From Irineochytrium annulatum (taxonomy: Eukaryota; Chytridiomycota; Chytridiomycetes; Chytridiales; Chytridiaceae): a DNA stretch of 19,509 nt. The translations under genes were made by a program, and so were the position numbers. The stretch covers positions 1-19,509 of the forward strand of contig JADGJL010000508.1 in NCBI GenBank assembly GCA_027600665.1, written 5' to 3'. Every line of letters starts with the position of its first letter. Positions within the stretch are counted from its first letter, which is position 1. Below the pieces are notes generated by a model that was given only the letters and a program-made list of their open reading frames with translations, was not told the DNA's origin and made no database searches. Shown here piece by piece: positions 8,616 to 16,869 of this stretch.

Positions 8616-10071
8616 TCATGCCGCGGAATGAGTTGTTGCAGAGACACTACTTCCTCCCGCCGCCGCCGCTGCCGTCATGTACGCTGCCTCCTCCGCCGAT
8701 TTAAAGTAGTGATATTGTCCTTGCTCATCGTAGTACCCGGGATATGGCCCGCCGACCCCGCCACCCTGCTCCTGCGTCGGCTGCACGAATCCGCCATCCT
8801 GCTGCACCACCACCTCCACGGCGTTCACCGCACTCGAGTTGTCCGGGCCGGCGTACCCATCAACCCACATTTCCTCTGGGGCGGCAGCCGCCGTCGCGCC
8901 ACCCCCGGTGGCGGTCCCGCCCCCACTTTTCTTGAGGATGCCTTCGATCGTCTTCTTCCCCGCTTGAACGGTGGCAATGTGCTCAAAGAACGCGTCCCTG
9001 CTCTTCCGCCTCGCGGCCCGACGCCAGAGCAGCAAGCCGACGATCGCGATGAGGATGGCGGCCACGAACGCCGCGCAGAGGCCCACGATGAGCCCCGTCG
9101 GGGGGGAGGCCGTGGAAGAGGAGGCGAAGTTTGAGGCTGCAACGCCGCTCGCCGCGGTGGCGGACGTGGACGTGAGGGATGTAGCGCTCGCGTCCGGGTT
9201 GGTGAGCGTCGGGACGGACGTGCCAGTCGTAACGGGCGATACCGAGACGTTCGAACTAGTCAAGGCGACGGCCGTCGACGAAGCCATGGAAGTCGTTGCT
9301 ACTATCGTCGTCGACGACGAGGCATCGGCCACGCTCGAAGAAGACGACGCCTCCACACCAGGGCCCAACGTGATCGCCTGAGTCCCGTCCGTTATCACCT
9401 CAGTGGCATCTTTACAGAGCTTTGAGGTTCTACCCCCCAAGCACTGCGCCCACCCAACCTCCAGCTTGTACCCGCTCCCGGCATCCAGGAGCGGCCCCGA
9501 GACGTTAAACGTGCAGGTGACGGAGTAGCAGCCCAACACGTTCGGCAGCTGCGTGCAACCGCCTGGAACGAGGTCGAGGTTTGCCAGCACACATTTCGGA
9601 ATCATGGCGGTGTCGCCCGCTGGGGAGACGAGGTGCGGGGCATCGAGGATAACGGGAGGGATGAGCGGTGAGAAAATCTCAGTGGTGATCGCGACGGAAG
9701 TCCCTCGCTGCCATGTGGTTGTGGATGCGTAGACTGAGGGCAGGTTGGGTTAGTTAGTGGGAAGGGCGACGGGCGGCCCTCATCACTCACTTGTGGCCTT
9801 CTGCATGTCGGTGGTGGTCCTCTCACCGGTGCCGTCGACGCCGTGACGAAAATGCGCGTGCGACGCTAGCTGTGACGCGACCGTAATCTCTTTCGGCGAA
9901 GTCCTCGTGCTCAACCCCGCGCCTCGGAGATAAAACTGGCGCGCATCCTTGCAACCAGTCGGGTTCAGGGCTGGTTTTGGTGGCGATCAATGTGCCGACC
10001 ACCATTGAGTCACCCACCGATATAGAAAACACTTTATAAAATAAAGGAAAAGTCGCTGTAATTCTATGCAT
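8616..10071 (-). CDS. Ser/Thr-rich single-pass membrane protein, wall-sensor-like architecture
   Basis: The last exon (8616-9733) and the preceding one (9791-9970) are well supported. They join across a 57-nt intron with GTGAGT and CTCAG. A first exon at 10014-10071 (start at 10071, 43-nt intron) is tentative. The full model gives 451 aa. The N-terminal half is cysteine-containing and unrecognised. It is followed by a Ser/Thr/Ala-rich mucin-like stalk, one hydrophobic segment encoded at about 9024-9095 (begins GLIVGLCAAF, ends IVGLLLW), and a stop-transfer RRAARRKSR. The cytoplasmic tail is about 130 aa, Gly/Ala/Gln-rich, with a tyrosine patch (GYYDEQGQYHYF). This layout resembles fungal Wsc/Mid2-type cell-wall stress sensors or other glycosylated surface proteins, but no WSC cysteine domain is visible. 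The proposed signal peptide is weak, so the 5' end needs transcript evidence. The gene lies tandem to and downstream of eL8. Confidence 0.7.
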
Positions 10072-10240
10072 ATCGGCAGGGAGCAGGGAGCGGATCCTCC
10101 GCCTGTGCTGACAGGTTGCCTGCAACCGGCTCCAGGCAGTGATATTGCGACAGATGATGGAAGGGGCTTCATGACCACGCGCGTAAGCCTCTGATTCAAT
10201 AAAATACAACTCTATGCGTGTTCGCTACCAGGTCGTCCCC

Positions 10241-10246
10241 TTTATT
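10241..10246 (-). terminator. AATAAA polyadenylation signal of the eL8 gene
   Basis: TTTATT on the plus strand reads AATAAA on the minus strand, about 107 nt past the eL8 stop codon and before the next minus-strand gene begins. Confidence 0.5.
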
Positions 10247-10352
10247 CACTCAATAGAAGGGATGACCTCCTATCCCAGACACATCACCACCTCCCACTCC
10301 ACAACGAACCGGACAACGGCCCCAAAGATTAACAGAGAAAGAAGTAAAAGAT

Positions 10353-11785
10353 CTACTTCCTCTCAGCAGCCTCCCTAGCGATAGCCTTAAGGCGCTTGGT
10401 GGTGCGGGCCACAGACTTGGCGCCCATGATGCCACCGCCCCACTGCCTCCTGATCTCCTCTGACTTCTCGTTGTAGTTGACCTTAACAGCCTGAACGAGC
10501 TGGGCGAGCTCGTGTTTATCCTCGGGCTTCACCTCCGTGATCGCAAGGGCGGTGGCCGTCTTCTTGTGAACGAGCGTGCCAAGCCTGGACTTGCTCTGGA
10601 TATAAAACGTTAGAAATAAAGTAACGTCGGCATTATACACTGCAAACACACCTTGACGATAGCGTACGGGACACCCATCTTGCGGCAGAGAGCGGGCAGC
10701 CACAGGACGAGCTCAATAGGGTCGACGTCATGGGCGATTAGGACGAGCTGGGCCTTCTTGCTCTCGATGAGCGCCGAGATGTGGTTAATGCCGTACTTCA
10801 CGACGACGGGCTTCTTGGTCTCGGGGACCTTGCCACCCTTGGCCGTGATCTCGGCAGCGGCGCGAAGACGGGCGTTCTTTTCAACCTTGGTCTCCGGGCG
10901 GTACTTAGCGAGGAGCTTGAACGCCTGGGTGGCTAATTCGCACAACGCGGTAAGGAACAGATACGCCACAAACAACCCAAAAAGCAAAGCAACCTCACCA
11001 GTGTTCTTGTCCAAGGTCTTGGTGAACTGGTTGATCGCCGGCGGCACCTTCAGGCGCTGCTTCAGGATCGTCTTCTGGCGCTGGAGACGGACGTACTCCG
11101 GCCACTTCGTGAATCTGGTCAGGTCGCGCTTGGGCTGGATGTCAGCGCCTAAAGAAAACAAGAAGGATCAGCAACCAGCACGGAGCCAGAGCAACTAAGG
11201 AAAACTAACCAATGGCGAAGTTCCTGGACCTCTTCTCGATAAGGGGGTTGACCGGACCCTTCGAGGCGGCCTTCGCCTTCGAGCCGGGGGCAGCGGCGAC
11301 CTTCTTTCCCTTCGAAGCGGCTTTCGGCGGCTAAGACAGAAAAAATCAGTATCCGGTTACCCACAAGGGTCTCTCTCTCTCTCGTTTTGGTCATCAGACG
11401 GATCGTTATCCCCATCAAGGCCGACGCTAGAGGCCCAAGCACTTCAACCCGACCCAAACAGGTCATATGGGAGTCGCGGCTGGCTCCAACGATGCGAACA
11501 GCGCGAGATGAGGCGACCCGTCCTAACCCCCGGGCGTCATAACAGCACACCGGGGCCAATTCCAACCCACGACACTCGATGGACCACCCACAAAGGGCAG
11601 TCCAATTCGAGGTCGACGGTCGCGAAGCCTCGGCCTCGACTTTGATCGCGGATTCCGGGGGGCGTGGAGCTCGAAGTGCGCCAGGACGCATGGCCACGCT
11701 GCGATCCCGGCTCGGAGACGCGGCTGGCGGCCTCGCGGCCTCGTCGCCCCGGTCCCGATCTACCCATTGTCACGACACTCACCAT
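10353..11785 (-). CDS. RPL8: 60S ribosomal protein eL8 (RPL8 / L7a)
   Basis: Five coding exons: 11783-11785 (ATG only), 11210-11330, 10999-11148, 10652-10932 and 10353-10595. They give 265 aa, the usual eL8 length. Family hallmarks read through every junction: [45 protein letters not shown], the L7Ae-type fold segment [31 protein letters not shown] and [10 protein letters not shown]. The protein binds 25S rRNA near the large-subunit L1-stalk side and is essential in yeast. The start is the ATG directly followed by a GTGAGT donor; the next exon opens with [10 protein letters not shown], which gives the MPPK start typical of fungal eL8. The 452-nt first intron is an outlier here and ends with a clear branch site and CTTAG. 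The three other introns are 56-66 nt. A CCAAT element on the minus strand near 11817 precedes a pyrimidine-rich leader. Confidence 0.95.
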
Positions 11786-11921
11786 GGTGTTGGGTCTGGA
11801 TGTAAAAAGAACCTCCTCCAATGGTGGTGCGCAAGCCTCCAAGGGTGATGTGGCGCAGCGCCAGCAACAACTGCCATCCACTAAATGAATTGACTCAAAG
11901 CTGTTCCTTGTTATCTTGTTA

Positions 11922-12156
11922 TTATTGTACGGAAATTTCATTATAATAGCCCACAATGGCCTAAACACAAGAAAAAAAAAAAGGAAGAAGGGAAAACGAC
12001 AGCCGTGCATACCAACGTCGGGCATAAACGGCCCGCGTGACTCGGCTTGAAGTCAAGAGCCTGCAGCACGCCGCCATCGGCGGGGCAATCCGTGAAAGGC
12101 ACCAGCGTGTAGCCGCGGCAAATATCTCCAGAGCAGTTCTTTATGCTACCTGCCAT
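11922..12156 (-). CDS. small uncertain gene, two 3' exons visible
   Basis: The frame 12013-12156 ends at a GTATGC donor. It is followed by a 52-nt stretch with a long pyrimidine tract and TTTAG (11961), then a 12-codon exon ending in TAA at 11922. The join is in phase. From the Met at 12156 the product is 60 aa with five cysteines (NCSGDIC, FTDC, RLC). The frame continues upstream without Met, and a GTACGT donor at 12234 with an acceptor at 12192 would add a further exon (to about 12356) that includes SPDAILLDL. So the true start may be upstream. No family is recognised. Its 3' end lies only about 136 nt from the eL8 start codon. The splice signals are good, but the identity and extent are unsure. 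Confidence 0.4.
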
Positions 12157-12411
12157 TGAGTAACCGTCAGGACCAGCTCCGCGCCTTGGTGCTCACAGAA
12201 TCGAATCACTCTCTCGCCGACATCTGCGACGTACCAAGATCGAGGAGGATGGCGTCCGGGCTGCGGAAGGTGGCCAGCCCGCTTTGGAGCGAGGGAGTTC
12301 GAAAGCCGGGCGGGCGCGGAAAAGTGTCGAACCAGCAGCTCACTGGCGTCCCCGGCTGAGGCTACGGAGGCGCCAGACGGATAAGGGCAGGAGAGGGCCG
12401 GCGATCTGCGG

Positions 12412-13049
12412 GTGGATCTCGAACAGCATGCAAGTTCAAGTGGTCAACCATGCCCCTTCATTTGTGTCTTCACCATCGTCGCCTCCAAAAGCGGCTCTGC
12501 TCTCCGATTCCTTCTTTCCCATCCCATGGCGACCACGCACCCCGCCACGAAGCAGCCGACGGCCACGGTTACCACGTCGTCGTCCACCACGTCGTCGTCC
12601 TTCGAAAACTGTTCAGCCAGCGCGAACGCATGGCAAGGAAATAATTACCACTGTGTTGACGTAGGGGAGGGCAACGCCGACCAAGTCGTTTATCAATGCG
12701 AGAACGGTAGGGAGCTCCTTCATGCCTTTCGTGCTGACATGCGCTTCACCGTTCGTCGTCATCAGGCGAGTGGGTCCAGTCGTGGTGCCCGGGCGAGACC
12801 GTCTGCGACATCGGCTGGTGGACAGAGCTCCACCAGCAGCCCTGCCACCCGCGGCCGTTCGGCAGCTACTCGACCGCCGCGTCCTTGCCGAGCTCCTCGA
12901 CCGCCGTGTCATTGCCGAGCTCCTCGACCGCTGCGTCGTTGCCGAACACCTCGATCGGCGTGGCCAACTTCGGCCAACACACGTGTTCTCTCCCTTATCT
13001 TGCTCTCCCGTTTTTACTATTCGCCTTCGCTTGTCAACGAGTGCGGTAG
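12412..13049 (+). CDS. protein with one CBM19-like module and Ser/Thr-rich, hydrophobic C-terminus
   Basis: Two exons (12412-12706, 12766-13049) join in phase across a 59-nt intron, giving 192 aa. Residues about 67-125 repeat the six-cysteine module of the gene at 5440-6186: Cys 67, 81, 96, 106, 112 and 125, with QGNNYHC, VVYQCENG, EWVQSWC, ETVC, WWTELHQQPC. The intron falls at the Gly before the conserved Trp. A Ser/Thr-rich segment precedes the module. A 27-nt tandem repeat (Ser-Thr-Ala-Ala-Ser-Leu-Pro-Ser-Ser) follows it, and the protein ends in a hydrophobic stretch (LPYLALPFLLFAFAC), which would suit a GPI-anchor signal or tail anchor. The 5' end is uncertain: no clear signal peptide opens at 12412, and an upstream signal exon or the Met at 12526 are alternatives. 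A chitin or wall-surface role is inferred from the module only. Confidence 0.65.
12870..12950 (+). repeat. 27-nt tandem repeat, three copies
   Basis: Units at 12870-12896, 12897-12923 and 12924-12950 begin TCGACCGCYGYGTC. They encode Ser-Thr-Ala-(Ala/Val)-Ser-Leu-Pro-Ser-Ser inside the CBM19-like gene. The third copy is the most diverged. They probably form an O-glycosylated stalk. Confidence 0.85.
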
Positions 13050-13182
13050 TGAAGCCCTTTAGTGATGTATATGCGGCCCGGTGTTTTGTTCAACTTGCTG
13101 GCGTCATCTGCTTCCCCTCTTGCCGTATTCCACTGTCAACGTTCGGTTAAAGAACGGAGTATGTCATTATTCGTGGAGTTGC

Positions 13183-13188
13183 AATAAA
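13183..13188 (+). terminator. AATAAA polyadenylation signal
   Basis: AATAAA lies about 135 nt past the stop of the CBM19-like gene and before the convergent cyclin-like gene. Confidence 0.5.
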
Positions 13189-13351
13189 TACGTAATTGTA
13201 TTGTCAACAGATCAACCGCAATACTCTAAGCGCCCCCTGCGCACCGTGTCCCACGTATCGACAATAATCAGCACTGAAGAAAACAACAAAGAAAAATAAC
13301 AAAAAGCGAAAACGAACAAACAAGTCGCCAGCAAGTTATATTTACAACCTC

Positions 13352-14089
13352 TCAAGGATGCAGCAGCCCCCTCACAGCTCTGAACCACGCAAAGTCCACA
13401 TGGCTATCAAAGCCCAGCGCCTCCAGAGCCAGCGCCTTGGCCACCGCGGGCGCGTGGCTCAAAGTCGTTGTCACGCCCTCCGTCCCACCACTCAACCCGC
13501 TCCAGACCTTGGCGCTAGTCTGCACGTCCCCGAGATGCGCCTCGGCCAGCATCAGGCCGGCCATCATCAGGCTGCTCGCGCTCGCCTGTTGGACGAAAGC
13601 GGAGCGGGGCGAGAGGCGGATCATGCGCTGGACCAGGATGATGGCGTAGAAGGCCATGTGGTGCGTCTGGGTCGTCTGGTACTGCTGAAGGGACGCGCCG
13701 CCGCCGGTGAGCTGGATGTGGGACGGGTGGAGCGTGGCGGAGAAGTGGATGAGGCGGCGGAGGAGGAGGACCTCGGAGGCCACGCGGCACATCGGAGTCG
13801 CTGTTGCCGTCGCTGTGGTGGCTGTAGCAGGAAGCGGCGCGAGGGACTGCAGGGACGTGGGCGGCGTGAGCGGCTGTTCCCGCGTGCCAAGGCCCTTGTT
13901 GGCCGGGCTTGCACCATCGTGATGAGTCGACCGGTGATGTGGAACGGCGGCGGGCGAGGAAGCGGGGGGTGCGAGATGCATGCAGGACGCGAAGGCTGCG
14001 CGCTGAGACGGATGCAGGCGTGAAACGATGGTGCTGAGGAAGAGGCCGAGGGCGAGGTCCGTGAGGGCAAGGGTCGGGTTGAGCGTCAT
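13352..14089 (-). CDS. cyclin-like protein
   Basis: A single-exon ORF of 245 aa from the ATG at 14089. The C-terminal 100 residues resemble the cyclin box of fungal Pho80/Pcl-type cyclins: MAFYAIILVQRMIRLSP, then SSLMMAGLMLAEAHLGD, then AKVWSGLSG, then ALALEALGFDSHVDFAWF. The Leu-rich repeated helices and the LGFD-x-HVD ending are typical. An N-terminal helix (LTDLALGLFLSTIVSRL) would open the box, and a low-complexity Ala/Thr/Pro insert separates the two parts. Such cyclins activate a cyclin-dependent kinase and act in the nucleus and cytoplasm. The frame stays open for 47 codons upstream of the ATG without another Met, back to an in-frame TGA. It converges with the CBM19-like gene. The identification rests on pattern only, and the canonical cyclin Lys/Glu pair is not clear. 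Confidence 0.6.
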   Translation of the reverse strand: MTLNPTLALTDLALGLFLSTIVSRLHPSQRAAFASCMHLAPPASSPAAVPHHRSTHHDGASPANKGLGTREQPLTPPTSLQSLAPLPATATTATATATPMCRVASEVLLLRRLIHFSATLHPSHIQLTGGGASLQQYQTTQTHHMAFYAIILVQRMIRLSPRSAFVQQASASSLMMAGLMLAEAHLGDVQTSAKVWSGLSGGTEGVTTTLSHAPAVAKALALEALGFDSHVDFAWFRAVRGLLHP

Positions 14090-14230
14090 GGCCACAGGCG
14101 TGGGAGAGCCGTTGCGGCGGACGAGGAGGGCCGGCGACGGCGGAGACTGGCTGGCGGTGTGGTTGAGAATGGTTGGGCAGGCGGGTCTGGTGGTGTCGGT
14201 GTTCGTGTCCGATGTTGTGGTCGTGACGCG

Positions 14231-14263
14231 TCAGCGCACAAGGACTGGTGCGAATGTCGACAT
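14231..14263 (-). other. 10-codon upstream ORF in frame with the cyclin-like gene
   Basis: An ATG at 14261-14263 opens ten codons that end in TGA at 14231-14233. The frame is the same as the cyclin-like ORF, with 47 sense codons between this stop and the annotated ATG. It could regulate translation of the downstream ORF, or it could be the real start if the TGA is a sequence error or is read through. Confidence 0.35.
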
Positions 14264-14360
14264 CAAGGGCGGTTGTCGCTCACAGGTCGGTGTTTAGAGG
14301 CGAGTGGGTCTAAGGCTTTTGGGCCTTCTATTTAATTCGCCAAGTTCTACTTCGATATTG

Positions 14361-14438
14361 GACAACGTAAGCATATCAGTAAGCGCAGCAGAAGAAACTG
14401 ACAAGGATTCCGCTAGTAACGGCGAGTGATCCAAAGCT
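14361..14438 (+). pseudogene. degenerate fragment of the 5' end of large-subunit rRNA
   Basis: About 70 nt match the universally conserved start of fungal 25S/28S rRNA. TAAGCATATCA is followed by TAAGCG, then AAGAAACT.ACAAGGATTCC, then AGTAACGGCGAGTGA. Against the usual fungal sequence I see scattered substitutions (CAGTAAG for CAATAAG, GCAGCAGAAG for GGAGGAAAAG, ACTGACA for ACTAACA, CGCTAG for CCCTTAG). Similarity stops abruptly after GAGTGA, and neither 5.8S/ITS2 upstream nor the rest of the LSU downstream is present. It is therefore an isolated, diverged piece between protein genes, not a functional rDNA unit. Confidence 0.8.
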
Positions 14439-15498
14439 ATGCTTTAAAGCCGACTCCTTCCTCACACTAAGAAGTCTGTCCACGGTTGTGGTCTGCGGGA
14501 ATCAGCCCGTATCCATGATGTGGATTTTGTGGAAGAAATGTGGTTGTTCAGAATGTCCAGCACAGCGAAACGCGCTGCCAACAAGAAGGTAGGGAGGATG
14601 GGGCGCTGGCGTCGGTAGCGGCTTTCTATCGCCTGCGGTGCGACTGCGGTGCTGAGAAAGCAATCATTTGTGGTCAACTGGCTCATCCGCTGACAGTCGT
14701 GGATGGCCCTCCTTGACGGCTTTACGGCAGTAACGGAAAATGGAGGTGTGCAGAACTTCGTCCCGTCGGCACCTCACTTTTCCCGTGCCGCACAACATCG
14801 CAGTGGTGGACTGACGAACAGACTAGGCTGGGATATTATCGACTGTCCTTATCGTGGATGGGTCTTCGGTAGGTATCGTTGTGCGATATTGACGTCAGCC
14901 ACGGAATCAGGCTTCTGTCGGCGTTCTGGGCAAGTGGATGTGATTTAAAAACCGGTTCCACAGGATATCAAGATGGCCGACTGAAAGAAACCTAATATAT
15001 ATTGCAAAACCATCCAAGAATTCTTTAGGATCGTATGTGTAAAATGTGGAGGAGGTACGCGAAGAAACCATTTACAGATGAAAAGACAAACGGGGGATGT
15101 TGGAAAGATAGGCAATAGTTGGGTGCAAGGTACGGAGATGTGAAGTCGGACGAACAGTAAATCGATGCAAAAACGCTGAAGCAAAAGTCATAGTTGACGA
15201 GACTTGAGCGGCATAAAAGACGATCAATGGATGAAAAGTGAGAGTATGTGATAGGTGTGATGGGGAGAGAGGAGGGCTTAATACTTAACGGGAGAAAGGG
15301 ATTCACAGAAGGGAGCGATAAAGGTGTTTTACGGTAAATGTGCAATATGTATATGAATAAGGAAGAGGGTGGAACTCAAGGTAGAGAAGTAGAAAAGAAG
15401 ACATAAGTAAAAAACAGCAGCCAAGAAAGCCCCTTTCGCAATCACTCTCTCCTATAAATGCTGACTGATCCCTTCATACCTCCCCAACTCCCTCCCAC
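14439..15498. other. stretch without a supported gene
   Basis: Between 14439 and about 14950 two short divergent ORFs exist (14462-14686 minus, 14703-14948 plus) with no recognisable motif. From about 14960 to 15420 the plus strand is strongly purine-rich (A and G), which makes the minus-strand ORFs rich in Phe, Leu, Ser and Pro by composition alone. This part is likely the 3' region of the Yippee-like gene. Confidence 0.5.
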
Positions 15499-16205
15499 CT
15501 AAATAACATCGCACAACAGGCTCCTTTCCAAGATAAACTTCCCCTCCTTGTACTTCTGATCCTCGGCCCATGCCTTTTCATATTTCCACCCAACAATAGC
15601 CTTGCAGCACCTGCACATCAGGTCAACGACCGTGTGCAGGCCCGTCGTCATGTTACGGTCGCTCGGGGGTCCGAGGTGCACGTTCACGACCTCCCGGAAG
15701 AGCCAGGCACGGCCGTGGACGCCCGTGAAGGACTTAGGGGGACAAAGGTAAGGTTAGGCTCAAAATGGAAAAAAAACGCGAGGGAATGATGGTATCAAGT
15801 CTCCCTCCAGCACAATCAAGCGCGACGAAGGTGGTTGCGAGGCATGTGCGCGTCCCAAGGTGGAAGCTGGCGAGCAGGTGAGGATGACGGCATCCCCGGC
15901 TCCCCGATCGATCGCTTCGCCACCGCCCAAACACGGTCCAAGGTCGACCATCGGCCCCAGCCCATCCCCCAGTGCCGTTGGGGAGCCATTGCTGGCCACC
16001 AGATGGATCCCATCACATCATCGGGTGGCACGTGCAGTGGTGATCCCGGAGAGGTCGAGCAGGGACGAGAAGACAGCGAGGGGGTCAGGTACGATACCTT
16101 TGAGATGATGCAGTCCGCGTGGCTCAGATGGGTCTTGCATTCCTGGCAGGCGTAGACCTTGGAGTGGTTGTCCTCGTCGAGGAAGAGCCGGTGAATCTGT
16201 CCCAT
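15499..16205 (-). CDS. Yippee-like zinc-binding protein
   Basis: Two exons (16098-16205 and 15499-15732) join in phase across a 365-nt intron (GTATCG donor, CTAAG acceptor), giving 113 aa, a normal Yippee length. The Yippee/Mis18-type zinc fold is complete: first CxxC (Cys20, Cys23) in YACQECKTHLSHAD, then SFTGVHGRAWLF, VNVHLGPPSDR, MTTGLHTVVDLMC, the second CxxC (CRCC), and GWKYEKAWAEDQKYKEGKFILE. Family members are small conserved eukaryotic zinc proteins; in animals they include nuclear and centrosome-associated YPEL proteins, and in yeast the Moh1 protein linked to stationary phase and GID-complex-related roles. Expression context is unknown. A TGA lies in frame just upstream of the chosen ATG, which fixes the start. 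Confidence 0.95.
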
Positions 16206-16305
16206 CTTTCACGCCGGGCTGACGGATTGCAGTGGGTCGTGGAGCGCGAGGTGGTGATCCCGGAGCTGTGGACGACGACGTCGGCGCGGCGGGCGTTGGT
16301 TCGGG

Positions 16306-16869
16306 GTGGGGCTGAGGGCGGTCGGGGTTCAGGTCGTGGTGGTGCAGCGCTCGTCAGATTTCAAGACTGATTGCTGCAAGGATGGGGCCGCCAGCCCGCG
16401 AGCGATCAGCCGTGAAGAACGCGCTCAACATCGTCCACTCGACCCTCGACGCGAGTCACCGCTCGCCACTCCTTGGCCGCCTGAGGGATATACGCGAGGC
16501 GAACAGCGCATCCTAGGGGCTTTTATTCTTTATGATGCGCTCCCGCATGCTCGACCGCATCTTCGTCCCCTTGCGGCCTCCCTGATCGCACCTCGTTTAT
16601 CATCCCGTCGTAAACTCTTCTGGATCGCCCGTCGTGAGCTCTCAAAAATCGATCCCGCGGATTCGTCATCACGCTTCTTCCTGGGCATTATCGGCGAGCT
16701 AGAGACGAGGGGCAGAGGAGAAAATTACGTCGTCGCCGGGGCTGTTGGTGGCGCTGGCTTAGGGGCTAGGATGGCATTGTATCGAGCTAGGAAGCGACTT
16801 GCCAGTGTCGGAAGCCGTCGGAGAGCCAACGCGGCCCTACTGGCGCACGACAAGGGTTTGAGGAACTGA
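16306..16869 (+). CDS. weak ORF of unknown status
   Basis: A 187-codon ORF in GC-rich sequence divergent from the Yippee-like gene. The C-terminal part reads like protein: KLFWIARREL, then a Gly/Ala-rich hydrophobic stretch (YVVAGAVGGAGLGA), then a basic end. The N-terminal part looks compositional. A second frame starting at the ATG at 16382 is also protein-like for 44 codons (to 16516), so a frameshifted or spliced gene is possible, but no usable donor lies between the two. No domain is recognised. Confidence 0.25.
   Translation: MGLRAVGVQVVVVQRSSDFKTDCCKDGAASPRAISREERAQHRPLDPRRESPLATPWPPEGYTRGEQRILGAFILYDALPHARPHLRPLAASLIAPRLSSRRKLFWIARRELSKIDPADSSSRFFLGIIGELETRGRGENYVVAGAVGGAGLGARMALYRARKRLASVGSRRRANAALLAHDKGLRN

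Noticed and set aside
11345..11400. C/D-box snoRNA candidate in eL8 intron 1 (TGATGA then CTGA on the minus strand)
   Set aside because: The CTGA lies 15-20 nt before the acceptor and is better read as the branch site. The C box lacks the leading purine, there is no terminal stem, and the segment upstream of CTGA matches no rRNA target I can recall.
11149..11697. 182-codon minus-strand ORF inside eL8 intron 1
   Set aside because: It reads through the eL8 second exon in the wrong frame and through an intron with clear donor, branch site and acceptor.
14945..15345. Minus-strand ORFs with hydrophobic composition, suggesting membrane proteins
   Set aside because: The plus strand here is purine-rich, so Phe/Leu/Ser/Pro codons are expected by composition. 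No start context or splice pattern supports a gene.
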